Shown: positions 7,625-16,582 of the stretch, piece by piece
Layout of the letters: each line of letters opens with the position of its first letter
Position numbering within the stretch: position 1 is the stretch's first letter
NCBI GenBank assembly: GCA_019752295.1
Contig: JAIEMK010000018.1
Location: forward strand, 1 to 63,073
DNA length: 63,073 nt
Direction of reading: 5' to 3'
Origin: Chitinophagaceae bacterium
Lineage (GTDB): Bacteria; Bacteroidota; Bacteroidia; Chitinophagales; Chitinophagaceae
Notes under the pieces: model-generated
What the model was told of the DNA's origin: nothing
The model's input: the letters and a program-made list of their open reading frames with translations, nothing else
Databases searched by the model: none
Made by a program: the position numbers and the translations under genes

Positions 7625-8440
7625 ATGATATATCAATCTTTTTTCCAGCAAAGAATTTTTTTTGGTTTGTTATTCATGATCCAGTTCTACTCATGCGAAA
7701 GACAATACGATGCTCCACCTATGGATATAGAAACCGCCTTCGCCCCGGATATGACCATTAAAGAATTAAGAGCTAAACATGTAATGGGTAAATTTGAACA
7801 GATTAGTGACGCCCGCATTATTGTGGGTGTTGTGGTGGCTGACGATGCTTCCGATAATTTTTATAAGTCAATAGTAGTGCAGGATACAACAGGGGGAATT
7901 ACCATTCGGATGGATGGGATTAAACTAGCGGCCAATTACCCCATTGGCAGAAAAATTGCAATTAGTTTAAAAGGGTTGTGGTTGGGCGATTACGGGAAAT
8001 TGATACAGTTGGGTGCTGGGGTTGACAATTCCGATCCTGCCAATCCCGCATTGGTTTCTATACCGCAAACGCTTTTTGATCAAACGATTAAGAAAGGAGA
8101 AATGATGAAACAATTAATACCCTTGAAACTCTCGACTGGCCAATTAAATAATAATTATCAGAGTATGTATATTAGGTTGGACTCTGTGGAATTTATCCCT
8201 GCCGACACCAGTAAATGCTATGCCGATTTTGCCAATAAGCTGTCACTCAACAGAACTTTAAAATCATGTAGTGGCGCCAGCATACTATTAAGAACAAGCG
8301 GGTATGCCGATTTTGCTGACCTTAAAACGCCCTCTGGAAATGGGTATATTACCGGTATCTATAGCGTTTTTGGTAGTACAAAACAGTTTCTGATACGCGA
8401 CACATCCGATATTCATTTGTATCAAAATCGTTGTAAATAA
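7625..8440 (+). CDS. DUF5689 domain lipoprotein
   Basis: 271 residues. An N-terminal hydrophobic segment ends at FYSC, so C24 is a candidate lipid-anchored cysteine, followed by the acidic and Pro-containing stretch usual for surface lipoproteins of this phylum. Residues about 45-260 match the DUF5689 pattern: TIKELRA, VGVVVADD, SIVVQDTTGGITIRM and a final GNGYITGIYSVFG...IRDTSDI, an OB-fold related to nucleic-acid-binding domains. It follows the barrel gene after 18 bases and is probably co-transcribed. A role as the surface-exposed binding partner of the barrel is inferred. Confidence 0.8.
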   Translation: MIYQSFFQQRIFFGLLFMIQFYSCERQYDAPPMDIETAFAPDMTIKELRAKHVMGKFEQISDARIIVGVVVADDASDNFYKSIVVQDTTGGITIRMDGIKLAANYPIGRKIAISLKGLWLGDYGKLIQLGAGVDNSDPANPALVSIPQTLFDQTIKKGEMMKQLIPLKLSTGQLNNNYQSMYIRLDSVEFIPADTSKCYADFANKLSLNRTLKSCSGASILLRTSGYADFADLKTPSGNGYITGIYSVFGSTKQFLIRDTSDIHLYQNRCK

Positions 8441-8482
8441 GTCCTTGCTGGCCTGCTAAAATTGAGCGATTCCTGTTTAATG

Positions 8483-8556
8483 CTGTCAAAAATTACGGTC
8501 TTTGGTAGGTTTAAGGGTTTTGCTTGTCATCCTGTCAGAATAGGCCTGTTTGGTAC
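8483..8556 (+). promoter_or_regulatory. Duplicated motif upstream of htpG
   Basis: CTGTCAAAA at 8483-8491 and CTGTCAGAA at 8532-8540 are each followed after 8-9 bases by TTTGGTA (8501-8507 and 8549-8555). The two copies lie about 49 bases apart in the 150-base gap before htpG. This could be a stress-regulator site or overlapping promoter elements. The assignment rests only on the repetition and the location. Confidence 0.35.
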
Positions 8557-8589
8557 TGTTCTTGACCATGGCAAGCAAAATAGATTTAT

Positions 8590-10461
8590 ATGCAAAAAGG
8601 ACAGATACGCGTACAAACGGAGAACATTTTTCCAATCATTAAGAAATTCCTTTATAGCGATCACGAAATTTTTCTTCGTGAGCTGGTGAGTAATGCGGTG
8701 GATGCCAGTCAGAAAATCAAAACCCTTTCTTCCATTGGCGAGGCCAAGGGCGATCTGGGCGACCTGCGCATAGATGTTGTTTTGGATACTAAAGAAAAAA
8801 CCCTAAGTATCATCGACCGTGGTGTAGGTATGACGGGTGAAGAAGTTGATAAGTATATCAATCAGGTAGCATTTAGTGGCGCTGAAGAGTTCATGGAAAA
8901 ATACAAGGATGCGAATATTATCGGACACTTTGGTCTGGGATTTTATAGCTCTTTTATGGTGAGTGATAAAGTGGAACTTTATTCTAAGAGCCACAAAGAT
9001 GCCAGTGGGGTTTATTGGAGTTGCGATGGTAGCCCCGAATTTGAATTATATGAAGTGGATTATAGCCAGCGTGGAACCAAGATTGTTTTGCACATCAACG
9101 AAGAGAGTGCAGAATTTTTAGACGCTTCAAGAATTAAAAGTATTTTAAATAGATTCTGCAAATTCCTTCCCATTCCCATTTTCTTTTCAGAAGTAGAAGA
9201 AGTTAAAGAAGTAAAAGAGGGAGAGGAAAAGAAAGAAGAAAAATCGATTAATAATACAAATCCGATCTGGGTTCGTAAACCAAGTGAGTTAACAAAAGAA
9301 GACTACGAAAATTTCTATAAAGAATTATATCCTTTCAACGAAACACCTTTGTTCTGGATCCATCTTAATGTAGATTATCCATTTAACCTGACTGGTGTTT
9401 TGTACTTTCCTAAAATCAAACAGAGCTACGAAATTCAGAAAGACAAGATCCAATTGTATTGCAATCAGGTATTTGTTACCGATGAAGTAAAAGATATTGT
9501 TCCGGAATTTTTGATGCTCTTGCAGGGTGTGATTGATAGTCCGGATATTCCTTTGAATGTAAGTCGTAGTTATTTACAGGGCGATCCAAATGTAAAGAAG
9601 ATTAATGCGCATATTACCAAAAAAGTAGCCGACAAACTGGAAGAGTTATTCAACAAAGAGCGTACAGAATATGAGCAGAAATGGGAAAGCTTGGGCTTGT
9701 TTGTAAAGTATGGTATGATGACAGACGATAAGTTCTTGGAGAAGGCTGCTAAGTTTTTAGTGATGGAAGATACTACTGGTAAGTTTCACACTTATGATGA
9801 GTATAAAATGGCTACAGAAACATTGCAGAAAAATAAAGAGGGCAAACACACTGTTCTTTATACAACTAATCCTATTCAACAGGATGCTTATATACAGGCC
9901 TGTATGAAAAAAGGATATATCGTTGTGAAAATGGAAACACTGGTTGATTCTGCTTTCATTAACAATATGGAAATGAAATGGGAGAATACCCATTTTGTAA
10001 GAGTGGATGCGGATATTGTTGACAATTTAATCGACAAACAAGAAACTGCTGAATCAGTTTTAAGTAAAGAGGAGGAAGCGAGCTTGAAAGAATTGTTCAA
10101 TATTCAAATTCCTGAACTACACGTAACAACTGAAGTAAAAGGTTTAAGTACTGATTCTGCGCCGGTTGTTGCAACGCGCCCTGAATTTATGCGCCGGATG
10201 AAAGATATGGCTGGCGTTGGTGGAGGCATGACAGCTTTTTATGCACAAATGCCCGATGAAGTAACGCTTACGGTAAATGGGAATCATCCGATTTATCAAA
10301 CACTTTTAAAGCAAACCAATAAAGCTGTGCAAGAGAAACAGATTCGCTCTTTAGCAGATCTGGCTTTATTGTCGCAGGGTTTGTTGAAAGGGGCAGAGTT
10401 AACAAACTTCATCAACCGCAGTGTAGAATTAATGGAATTAGAAAAAGCTGCTGAGGCTTAA
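8590..10461 (+). CDS. htpG: Molecular chaperone HtpG (Hsp90)
   Basis: 623 residues, the normal length for HtpG. The GHKL ATPase domain shows E31 and N35 (FLRELVSNAVDAS), the D76 loop DRGVGMT and the lid GHFGLGFYSSF (112-122). A Glu/Lys-rich linker at about 205-228 precedes the middle domain (NPIWVRKPSEL, VSRSYLQGD with the catalytic Arg). The C-terminal dimerisation domain follows. It is a cytosolic ATP-dependent chaperone. It is monocistronic, bounded by a repeated upstream motif and by a strong terminator shared with the convergent recJ. Confidence 0.98.
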   Translation: MQKGQIRVQTENIFPIIKKFLYSDHEIFLRELVSNAVDASQKIKTLSSIGEAKGDLGDLRIDVVLDTKEKTLSIIDRGVGMTGEEVDKYINQVAFSGAEEFMEKYKDANIIGHFGLGFYSSFMVSDKVELYSKSHKDASGVYWSCDGSPEFELYEVDYSQRGTKIVLHINEESAEFLDASRIKSILNRFCKFLPIPIFFSEVEEVKEVKEGEEKKEEKSINNTNPIWVRKPSELTKEDYENFYKELYPFNETPLFWIHLNVDYPFNLTGVLYFPKIKQSYEIQKDKIQLYCNQVFVTDEVKDIVPEFLMLLQGVIDSPDIPLNVSRSYLQGDPNVKKINAHITKKVADKLEELFNKERTEYEQKWESLGLFVKYGMMTDDKFLEKAAKFLVMEDTTGKFHTYDEYKMATETLQKNKEGKHTVLYTTNPIQQDAYIQACMKKGYIVVKMETLVDSAFINNMEMKWENTHFVRVDADIVDNLIDKQETAESVLSKEEEASLKELFNIQIPELHVTTEVKGLSTDSAPVVATRPEFMRRMKDMAGVGGGMTAFYAQMPDEVTLTVNGNHPIYQTLLKQTNKAVQEKQIRSLADLALLSQGLLKGAELTNFINRSVELMELEKAAEA

Positions 10462-10476
10462 TTAAAAATACTGTTC

Positions 10477-10512
10477 ATAAAGCTGCTTAGGAAACTGAGC
10501 AGCTTTTTTTTT
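10477..10512. terminator. Bidirectional terminator between htpG and recJ
   Basis: AAAGCTGCTTAG and CTGAGCAGCTTT pair around a GAAA loop, followed by eight T on the plus strand. It serves htpG and possibly the convergent recJ, whose stop codon is at 10515. Confidence 0.85.
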
Positions 10513-10514
10513 GC

Positions 10515-12230
10515 TCAGAATTGTGGATTAACCATTTCACTCAACTTAAAATCAATCATCTTTAATTGCAAATTGGTATTGCCATTCCATTCGTTTTCGT
10601 CGATGGTAAAAACAATATCGAGGGGATGATTCATTTGAAGTAGAGGAAATTTGTCGGCCATATTAAAACCGATTCCGGTAAGACTAATATTATTTTGTTT
10701 GAGTACAAAACGGATATGCGCTTCTTTAACGATTTTTGAAAATCCGTGATCACGAACATTTCTTGCTATAAAAACGGGGCGCATATTTTCGGGGCCAATC
10801 GGCTCCATTTGTAAAAGTATCTGATAAAATGCTGCAGTTATTTCTTTGAATTGAATACTGGCATCGATTACAATTTCGGGAATCAGTAATTCTTCTGCAA
10901 TGGTTTCTGAAACAACTTTTTCGAATGCAGCTTTAAAGGCTTCTACATTTTCGGGAAGAAGTGTCATGCCAGCGGCTGCAAAATGCCCACCGTAGCCAAT
11001 CAATAAATCGCGGCATGCATGAATTGCCTCGTATAAATTAAAGCCGGCAACACTGCGTGCGCTGCCGCCAACAATGTCGCCACTTTTGGTAAGTACTACA
11101 GTGGGTCGATAATATTTTTCAATCAGCCTGCTGGCAACAATACCCACTACACCTTTGTGCCAGTTTTCTTTATAAACAACAGTTGTTTTATTGTGGATAG
11201 TATCGGTGTTGCTCAGAATAATTTCTAATGCCTCTTCGGTAATGTTGCTATCTGCTTCTTTTCTATCGGAATTATCATGATGCAGCATTTCGGCAAATTC
11301 GATTGCTTTTTGAGGATCCTGTTCAATAAATAACTGCACTGCTTTTCTTGCATCATCCATTCTGCCTGCAGCATTCACCCTAGGAGCAATCATAAATACT
11401 ACATTGGTGATGGAGATCTGTTTTTGTACTCCTGCCAACTGCATGATGGCATTGATGCCGGGGCACGGATTCTGGTTTACTTTTTTTAGTCCGTAGTAAG
11501 CAAGAATTCTGTTCTCGCCCGTCATAGGAACAATATCTGCGGCAATAGCTACCGCTACCAGATCAAGGTATTTCAAATAAGATTCTTCAGGAAGCTTCAG
11601 CTTTTCTGAAATTGCTGCAGCCAGCTTAAAACCCACACCGCAGCCACAGAGTTCCTTATAAGGATAGTGGCAATCAATTTGCTTTGCATTTAAAATGGCA
11701 ACGGCAGGAGGCAAAATTTTATCGGGTAGGTGATGGTCGCAAACAATAAAATCAATTCCCAACTGTTTTGCATATGCTATCAATTCCACCGATTTAATTC
11801 CACAGTCGAGCGAAATGATCAAACTCATTTCATGCTCTTTTGCAAAATCAATCCCAGCCTTACTTACGCCATATCCTTCACGATAGCGGTGTGGAATATA
11901 AAATTCAACGCGATTGTAGATAGATTGAATGAACTGATACATACAAGCTACAGAAGTGGTGCCATCCACATCGTAGTCGCCAAAGACCAGGATCTTTTCT
12001 TGCTGCTCAAAAGCTTTCAGGATCCGATCAACGGCTTTGTTCATGTCTTTCATTAACCACGGACTGTGCAAGTCAGAAAGTTGGGGGCGAAAATATTTTT
12101 TAACCAACTCAAAATCATCCAACCCTCGTTGAACAAGAATTCTGCAGAGCGTTTGATTGATCTTTAAAGAAGCGTGTAATGCTTCCACTTTGGTTTCGTT
12201 GGCTGATAATATTTTCCAGCGCTTTTGCAT
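10515..12230 (-). CDS. recJ: Single-stranded-DNA 5'-3' exonuclease RecJ
   Basis: 571 residues. The DHH phosphoesterase motifs are complete: GDYDVDGT (84-91), LDCG (140-143), CDHH (163-166) and, in the DHHA1 domain, GYGGHFAAAGM near residue 408. A C-terminal OB-like domain follows. RecJ degrades 5' single-stranded DNA in RecFOR recombination and in mismatch and base-excision repair. Its start overlaps the stop of the upstream polyprenyl synthase gene by one base (12230), so the two genes are translationally close in one operon although functionally unrelated. Confidence 0.97.
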   Translation of the reverse strand: MQKRWKILSANETKVEALHASLKINQTLCRILVQRGLDDFELVKKYFRPQLSDLHSPWLMKDMNKAVDRILKAFEQQEKILVFGDYDVDGTTSVACMYQFIQSIYNRVEFYIPHRYREGYGVSKAGIDFAKEHEMSLIISLDCGIKSVELIAYAKQLGIDFIVCDHHLPDKILPPAVAILNAKQIDCHYPYKELCGCGVGFKLAAAISEKLKLPEESYLKYLDLVAVAIAADIVPMTGENRILAYYGLKKVNQNPCPGINAIMQLAGVQKQISITNVVFMIAPRVNAAGRMDDARKAVQLFIEQDPQKAIEFAEMLHHDNSDRKEADSNITEEALEIILSNTDTIHNKTTVVYKENWHKGVVGIVASRLIEKYYRPTVVLTKSGDIVGGSARSVAGFNLYEAIHACRDLLIGYGGHFAAAGMTLLPENVEAFKAAFEKVVSETIAEELLIPEIVIDASIQFKEITAAFYQILLQMEPIGPENMRPVFIARNVRDHGFSKIVKEAHIRFVLKQNNISLTGIGFNMADKFPLLQMNHPLDIVFTIDENEWNGNTNLQLKMIDFKLSEMVNPQF

Positions 12231-13192
12231 TAGTATGCTCTGTCTGTTGTATAAAGTACGAGCTCTTCCAAAGCCTGACGAATTTCGCTCTCTGGAAATT
12301 CGTGTAGTATTTGCATTGCTTCATCGCGATAGCTCTGCATTTTGGTAACTGCATATGCAATACCGCCTGTAGCAACTACCTGATCAATTACGAACTGCAC
12401 TTTTTCTTTATCGGTATTTTGGTTCTTAATAATGTAAATGAGCTTTCTCTTTAAATCGGCAGAACAATTATTAAGTGTATAAATGAGTGGGAGTGTTAAT
12501 TTTTTTTCTTTGATATCGTTACCGGTGGGCTTGCCTACGTTCTGGCTACCATAATCAAATAGGTCGTCTTTGATTTGGAAAGCCATCCCCACTTTTTCGC
12601 CAAAGCTGCGCATTTTTTCGACAATTGCAGGATCCTCAAATGTGGTGGATGCACCCGCTGCACAGGCTGATGCTAAGAGCGATGCGGTTTTTCCATTGAT
12701 TATTTCGTAGTAAACCGACTCGCTAAGATTCAGGTTTCTCGATTTTTCGATTTGGAGTAGCTCGCCCTCACTCATCAATTTTACTGCTTCCGACAAAATT
12801 TGCAAAACAAGATGGTCTTTATTATTCAGCGATAACAAAAGTCCTTTCGAAAGAAGGTAATCGCCTACCAACACCGCAATCTTATTCTTCCAGATAGCAT
12901 TTATAGAAAAGAAGCCGCGACGTTCCATTGCTTCATCCACTACATCGTCGTGTACTAAAGTGGCTGTATGAAGCAGTTCAACCAGTGAGGCTGCCCGATA
13001 ACTACTATCGTTTATTTTACCTCCCAAACGAGCACTTAATAAAACAAACATGGGCCTTAGTTGTTTGCCTTTTCGCTTCACGATATATTGCATGATACGA
13101 TCCAGTAATGCAACCCTGCTTTTTACTGCTTCCCTAAAATGGGCTTCAAAGAGAACGAGCTCTTCCGATATAACTTGTTTGGCTAGCTTCAT
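12230..13192 (-). CDS. Long-chain polyprenyl diphosphate synthase
   Basis: 320 residues with all trans-prenyltransferase regions: GKQLRP (42-47), first aspartate-rich motif HDDVVDEAMERR (81-92), GDYLLSKG (110-117), GKTASLL (168-174) and second aspartate-rich motif DDLFDYG (209-215). It condenses isopentenyl diphosphate onto an allylic primer, probably to make the menaquinone side chain (IspB/HepT group). The residues before DDxxD (TATLVH) are small, consistent with a long product, but chain length cannot be read from the sequence alone. It is the first gene of a two-gene unit with recJ. Confidence 0.93.
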   Translation of the reverse strand: MKLAKQVISEELVLFEAHFREAVKSRVALLDRIMQYIVKRKGKQLRPMFVLLSARLGGKINDSSYRAASLVELLHTATLVHDDVVDEAMERRGFFSINAIWKNKIAVLVGDYLLSKGLLLSLNNKDHLVLQILSEAVKLMSEGELLQIEKSRNLNLSESVYYEIINGKTASLLASACAAGASTTFEDPAIVEKMRSFGEKVGMAFQIKDDLFDYGSQNVGKPTGNDIKEKKLTLPLIYTLNNCSADLKRKLIYIIKNQNTDKEKVQFVIDQVVATGGIAYAVTKMQSYRDEAMQILHEFPESEIRQALEELVLYTTDRAY

Positions 13193-13382
13193 ACCTAAAA
13201 TATCTGCAATATAGTAAGCTTAAGAACAATAATTTCAAGTGAGGCAACGTAAATCATTTTAGTATTGTCTCTAAGCTAAGGAAAACTCGTTTTTTTTAGC
13301 TTAAGTTATGTTTCTTAGTGTACAATCCATATTTTTGACCTGTTAATAAATCATTTTTCATTTAAAATAATAAATACTCTAT

Positions 13383-14834
13383 ATGTCAAGCAAAAAGTAT
13401 CTTTTAGTAGCAGCCCTGATTGTCTTGATTCAGACAGTTGGTATGGCTCAAACAGATTGGGGATGGGATTGGAAAGACAGTTCAAAAGTTCCTACCAAAT
13501 CACTCCCTCAGTACAACGAGTTTATAAATAACCAGTACCCATATCCTGCTAAACCACGCGATCAATGGGAACTAAGCATTGGATTAGGTACAGCCGCATT
13601 ATCAAATGAGTGGGCCAATGATTTTGGTTTAGGCGCAAATATTTCTTTAAGAAAATCTTTGAGCCACACATTTTCTGTTCGCCCATCTTTTTCGTATTAT
13701 ACGAATAGTGGGGGAGGTTTGAATTTAAACACAAATGTGCATAACGATTATAAGAATAATTCGTATCACTTTGGGGTAGATTTATTGACTTCTGTGAACA
13801 CGATCAGCCACTACAGGGGCAATCCTAAAACCAATTTTTATTTAATCACAGGAATTGAATATTATACAACAACAATCACTCAAAGTATTGCTGGTGGCGC
13901 TTATAATTCATTTACTTCGCCCAGTAAGAACAGTGGACTTGATCATTTTGGTATAAATATCGGTGGTGGTGTGGCATTTAAAATTTCGGATGCTGTGAAC
14001 ATCGGGATAGAAATGAAAAACACCATTACCAATAATAGTTATCTGAATGCTTACCACAGCCCATTCAGTGTTGCTAATGATGCATGGTGGTATGGCGGTC
14101 TTAAATTGAACTTTAATCTTGGAAATAAATCTAAAAGAGTTCAGCCTTTATGGTGGATTAATCCTAATAATTTCGTTTATAATGAGCTAAACAAACCAGC
14201 TCACATGAAGCTTCCTAAAGTGGTTCTTCCTGATGGCGATCATGATGGCGTTACTGATCAGTTCGATCTGGAACCAAATACTCCTGCAGGTGCACCTGTG
14301 GATAGCCATGGCGTTTCTAAAGATTCAGATGGTGATGGCGTTCCTGATTATAAAGACAAAGAATTGCTTACTCCACAAAAATGTTTCCCTGTAAATGCGG
14401 ATGGTATTGGCACATGTCCTGAGCCACCATGCTGTAAGGAAATAAAAGATATGGTTTCCAATATGAAAGTAGCAGCTCCTGCTGAGTGTACTATTGGTAA
14501 TTTACCAAGTATTCAATTTAAGGGTAATGCTAAATTGTCTAAGGAAAATCAAATGGTTCTGGCAACTGCAGCAGCTAAGATTAACGCTAATCCTAATTGT
14601 AAAGTAAAAGTGATTGGCTATGGTGCTTCAAGCAAATCTGCTCAGCAATTAAGTTGGGAAAGAGTAAATGCAGTGATGAAATATCTGGTTGAAAAACAAG
14701 GAATTTCTGAAAGCAGATTGGTGTTCAATTATGGTCAGGACGGTGATGTTAATACCGTTGATTTGTTGGGAACAACAGAAGATGGTCCAAATACAGTACC
14801 TGCCCCTCACCCAAATTTAAAAACTAAGAATTAA
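13383..14834 (+). CDS. OmpA-family outer-membrane protein with calcium-type repeats
   Basis: 483 residues. A signal peptide (1-22, ending VGMAQ) is followed by an aromatic-rich region to about residue 260 that should form a beta-barrel (porin-like, with LGTAALSNEW and GGGVAFKI strands). Two thrombospondin type-3-like Asp-rich repeats follow (DGDHDGVTDQFD and DSDGDGVPDYKD, about 280-320), then a Cys-containing linker and an OmpA-like peptidoglycan-binding domain (about 365-455). The helix QQLSWERVNAVMKYL in that domain carries the conserved Arg. The protein probably ties the outer membrane to the cell wall. It is monocistronic with its own terminator. Confidence 0.9.
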   Translation: MSSKKYLLVAALIVLIQTVGMAQTDWGWDWKDSSKVPTKSLPQYNEFINNQYPYPAKPRDQWELSIGLGTAALSNEWANDFGLGANISLRKSLSHTFSVRPSFSYYTNSGGGLNLNTNVHNDYKNNSYHFGVDLLTSVNTISHYRGNPKTNFYLITGIEYYTTTITQSIAGGAYNSFTSPSKNSGLDHFGINIGGGVAFKISDAVNIGIEMKNTITNNSYLNAYHSPFSVANDAWWYGGLKLNFNLGNKSKRVQPLWWINPNNFVYNELNKPAHMKLPKVVLPDGDHDGVTDQFDLEPNTPAGAPVDSHGVSKDSDGDGVPDYKDKELLTPQKCFPVNADGIGTCPEPPCCKEIKDMVSNMKVAAPAECTIGNLPSIQFKGNAKLSKENQMVLATAAAKINANPNCKVKVIGYGASSKSAQQLSWERVNAVMKYLVEKQGISESRLVFNYGQDGDVNTVDLLGTTEDGPNTVPAPHPNLKTKN

Positions 14835-14853
14835 TAAAATAATTCTTTACATA

Positions 14854-14887
14854 AAAAAAGCATCCCGCAAACTCGGGATGCTTTTTT
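14854..14887. terminator. Bidirectional terminator between the OmpA and HAD genes
   Basis: AAAAAAGCATCCCG and CGGGATGCTTTTTT form a perfect 14-bp stem around a 6-base loop. The T run on either strand makes it work both for the OmpA-like gene and for the convergent HAD gene. Confidence 0.9.
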
Positions 14888-14922
14888 GTTATGTATCCTT
14901 TGATCTGAACTTTTTTAATTCG

Positions 14923-15585
14923 TTATTGGTTGACCAAATTAAAATGGAGTTCACCAAAGTTTTGTAAGGATGAAAGTTTCAGATCGGCGGCGCCCCATTT
15001 CTCGTCTTTCAATTGCGAGAAGTGGGGAACAACCACACATTTCATTCGCGCAGATTTAGCAGCGATCATTCCGTTAAACGAATCTTCAAAACAAATACAA
15101 TTTGTGGGTGCCACATTCATCTTTGCAGCACAATTCAAATATACTTGCGGGTGTGGTTTACCAAAGGGCAATTCGTCTGCTGATGATGTTGCATGCAAAT
15201 AATCTCCAATCCCAGTCATCCTGATCACCAAATCGATGAGTGCCTGAGGGGAAGATGTTGCCAGACCTATATTAAATGATTTTTTATGAAAGAAGTCAAA
15301 TATATAATTCAGCCCCGGCATGATCTGCGCTTTGTGTTCGATTTTATCTAGTACCGATGCAACTATTTTCTTTTCGGCCTTGGCATGTTCTGTTTCTCCT
15401 ATCTGATAATAACCAAACCACCAGTGAACAAACTCTTTTGTTCTTAAACCCGTAGTACTTTTGTATTGCTCCTCTGTGAGGTTTACTCCATAGTCTTTGA
15501 ATACTTCTTCTGCTGCTGCATTCCATAAAGGCTCGCTATCGATCATGAGTCCGTCGATATCAAATATTACTGTGTTTAATTTCAT
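14923..15585 (-). CDS. HAD-family sugar-phosphate phosphatase or beta-phosphoglucomutase-like enzyme
   Basis: 220 residues from the ATG at 15585. HAD motif I is FDIDG (D9, D11), motif II LATSSPQ, motif III the lysine in FGKPHP, and motif IV CFEDSFNG. The cap lies between motifs I and II, as in subfamily IA. The closest known group is the hexitol or 2-deoxyglucose-6-phosphate phosphatases (HxpB/YniC). The frame is open to an ATG at 15645, adding MSSTEMFVSELHVAKINKKH. That extension is encoded within an 89-bp repeat also found near 43.9 kb, so the shorter start is preferred, though the longer one cannot be excluded. Confidence 0.88.
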   Translation of the reverse strand: MKLNTVIFDIDGLMIDSEPLWNAAAEEVFKDYGVNLTEEQYKSTTGLRTKEFVHWWFGYYQIGETEHAKAEKKIVASVLDKIEHKAQIMPGLNYIFDFFHKKSFNIGLATSSPQALIDLVIRMTGIGDYLHATSSADELPFGKPHPQVYLNCAAKMNVAPTNCICFEDSFNGMIAAKSARMKCVVVPHFSQLKDEKWGAADLKLSSLQNFGELHFNLVNQ

Positions 15586-15666
15586 GTGTTTTTTATTGAT
15601 TTTGGCTACATGTAATTCGCTAACAAACATTTCAGTTGATGACAAGTTTGGTTAGGCTCATTTCAT
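15579..15666 (-). repeat. Dispersed 89-bp repeat, copy A (leader of the HAD gene)
   Basis: About 88 bases, from ATTTCATGTG to GGCTCATTTCAT on the plus strand, recur at 43872-43960 with roughly seven differences. In this copy the repeat covers the region between the predicted promoter (15685-15712) and the HAD start, and it includes the start codon itself. Both copies keep the reading frame MFVSELHVAKINKKHMK on the minus strand. Confidence 0.85.
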
Positions 15667-15684
15667 CTTTCCTGTTTAGCTTGG

Positions 15685-15712
15685 CAAAAATATAGTTAGC
15701 AACTGATACAAA
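15685..15712 (-). promoter_or_regulatory. Promoter of the HAD gene
   Basis: On the minus strand TTTG (15709-15712) and TATTTTTG (15685-15692) are 16 bases apart, close to the Bacteroidota -33/-7 pattern. Transcription should begin near 15679. That places the whole dispersed repeat in the leader or N-terminal coding region. Confidence 0.5.
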
Positions 15713-15783
15713 TCCGCTATTTTTATTTTTTGGGTTGGATTTCTTATTTTGCGTTAGTGGCCAAAATCAATAAAAATTAGCAA

Positions 15784-16551
15784 ATGAAATTAGTTGAAAG
15801 ACTAAAACAAATAAGACTCATACGTTCATTTGTTTATGCTTTTGTTGGTGCGGCATCTTATCCGGGGCTGGCATTGGTAAACAGCATTAAGATTGAGGGC
15901 ACCGAATATTTAAAATGCCTGCCAAAAAAAAATGTACTATTTGTCAGCAATCATCAAACTTATTTTGCCGACGTAATTACTTTCTTACATATATTTTGCG
16001 CTGTTAAATGGAGAAAGAAAAACAGGCTTGGTTTGCCTTATTACCTGATTAATCCTTTTACAAACGTATATTTTGTAGCTGCCGAAGAAACAATGAATGG
16101 CAGTTTTATTAGTAGAGTTTTTAAACTGGCAGGGGCACTTACCATCAAAAGAACCTGGCGATCTGATGGAAAAGATGTAAACAGAACACGCGATGAATCG
16201 GATACACAGAAAATTGATGAGGCCTTAAATAATAGCTGGGTGATTACTTTTCCGCAAGGCACAACCAAACCCTTTGCACCCGGAAGAAAGGGTACTGCGC
16301 ATATTATCAAAAACAATCAGCCCATTGTAGTGCCGGTAGTGATTAATGGATTTTGGAGAGCGTTTAATAAAACGGGGCTGACTTTCAAAAAGAAAGGAGC
16401 AAAATTATCTATTCGTTTTAAAGAACCCATACTAATAGATTATACCCGACCGGTTGAAGAGATTCTGGACCAAGTAATGCATGCCATTGAACAGAGTAAG
16501 GAATTTATGTTGAAAGGAAAACATCACTTAATCAATAAGCTGGATAAATAA
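15784..16551 (+). CDS. Lysophospholipid acyltransferase-family protein (PlsC-like)
   Basis: 255 residues. The acyltransferase block begins NHQTYFAD (56-63), where the catalytic His57 and Asp63 are separated by five residues instead of the usual four. FPQGTTKPF (156-164) replaces the common FPEGTRS, and a VVPVVINGF segment follows. It probably transfers an acyl chain to a lysophospholipid or related glycerolipid at the inner membrane. It ends 31 bases before the stop of a convergent thioesterase gene. Confidence 0.85.
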   Translation: MKLVERLKQIRLIRSFVYAFVGAASYPGLALVNSIKIEGTEYLKCLPKKNVLFVSNHQTYFADVITFLHIFCAVKWRKKNRLGLPYYLINPFTNVYFVAAEETMNGSFISRVFKLAGALTIKRTWRSDGKDVNRTRDESDTQKIDEALNNSWVITFPQGTTKPFAPGRKGTAHIIKNNQPIVVPVVINGFWRAFNKTGLTFKKKGAKLSIRFKEPILIDYTRPVEEILDQVMHAIEQSKEFMLKGKHHLINKLDK

Positions 16552-16582
16552 AAACCGGTCTCTGATGAAACGGGTGTCGAGA

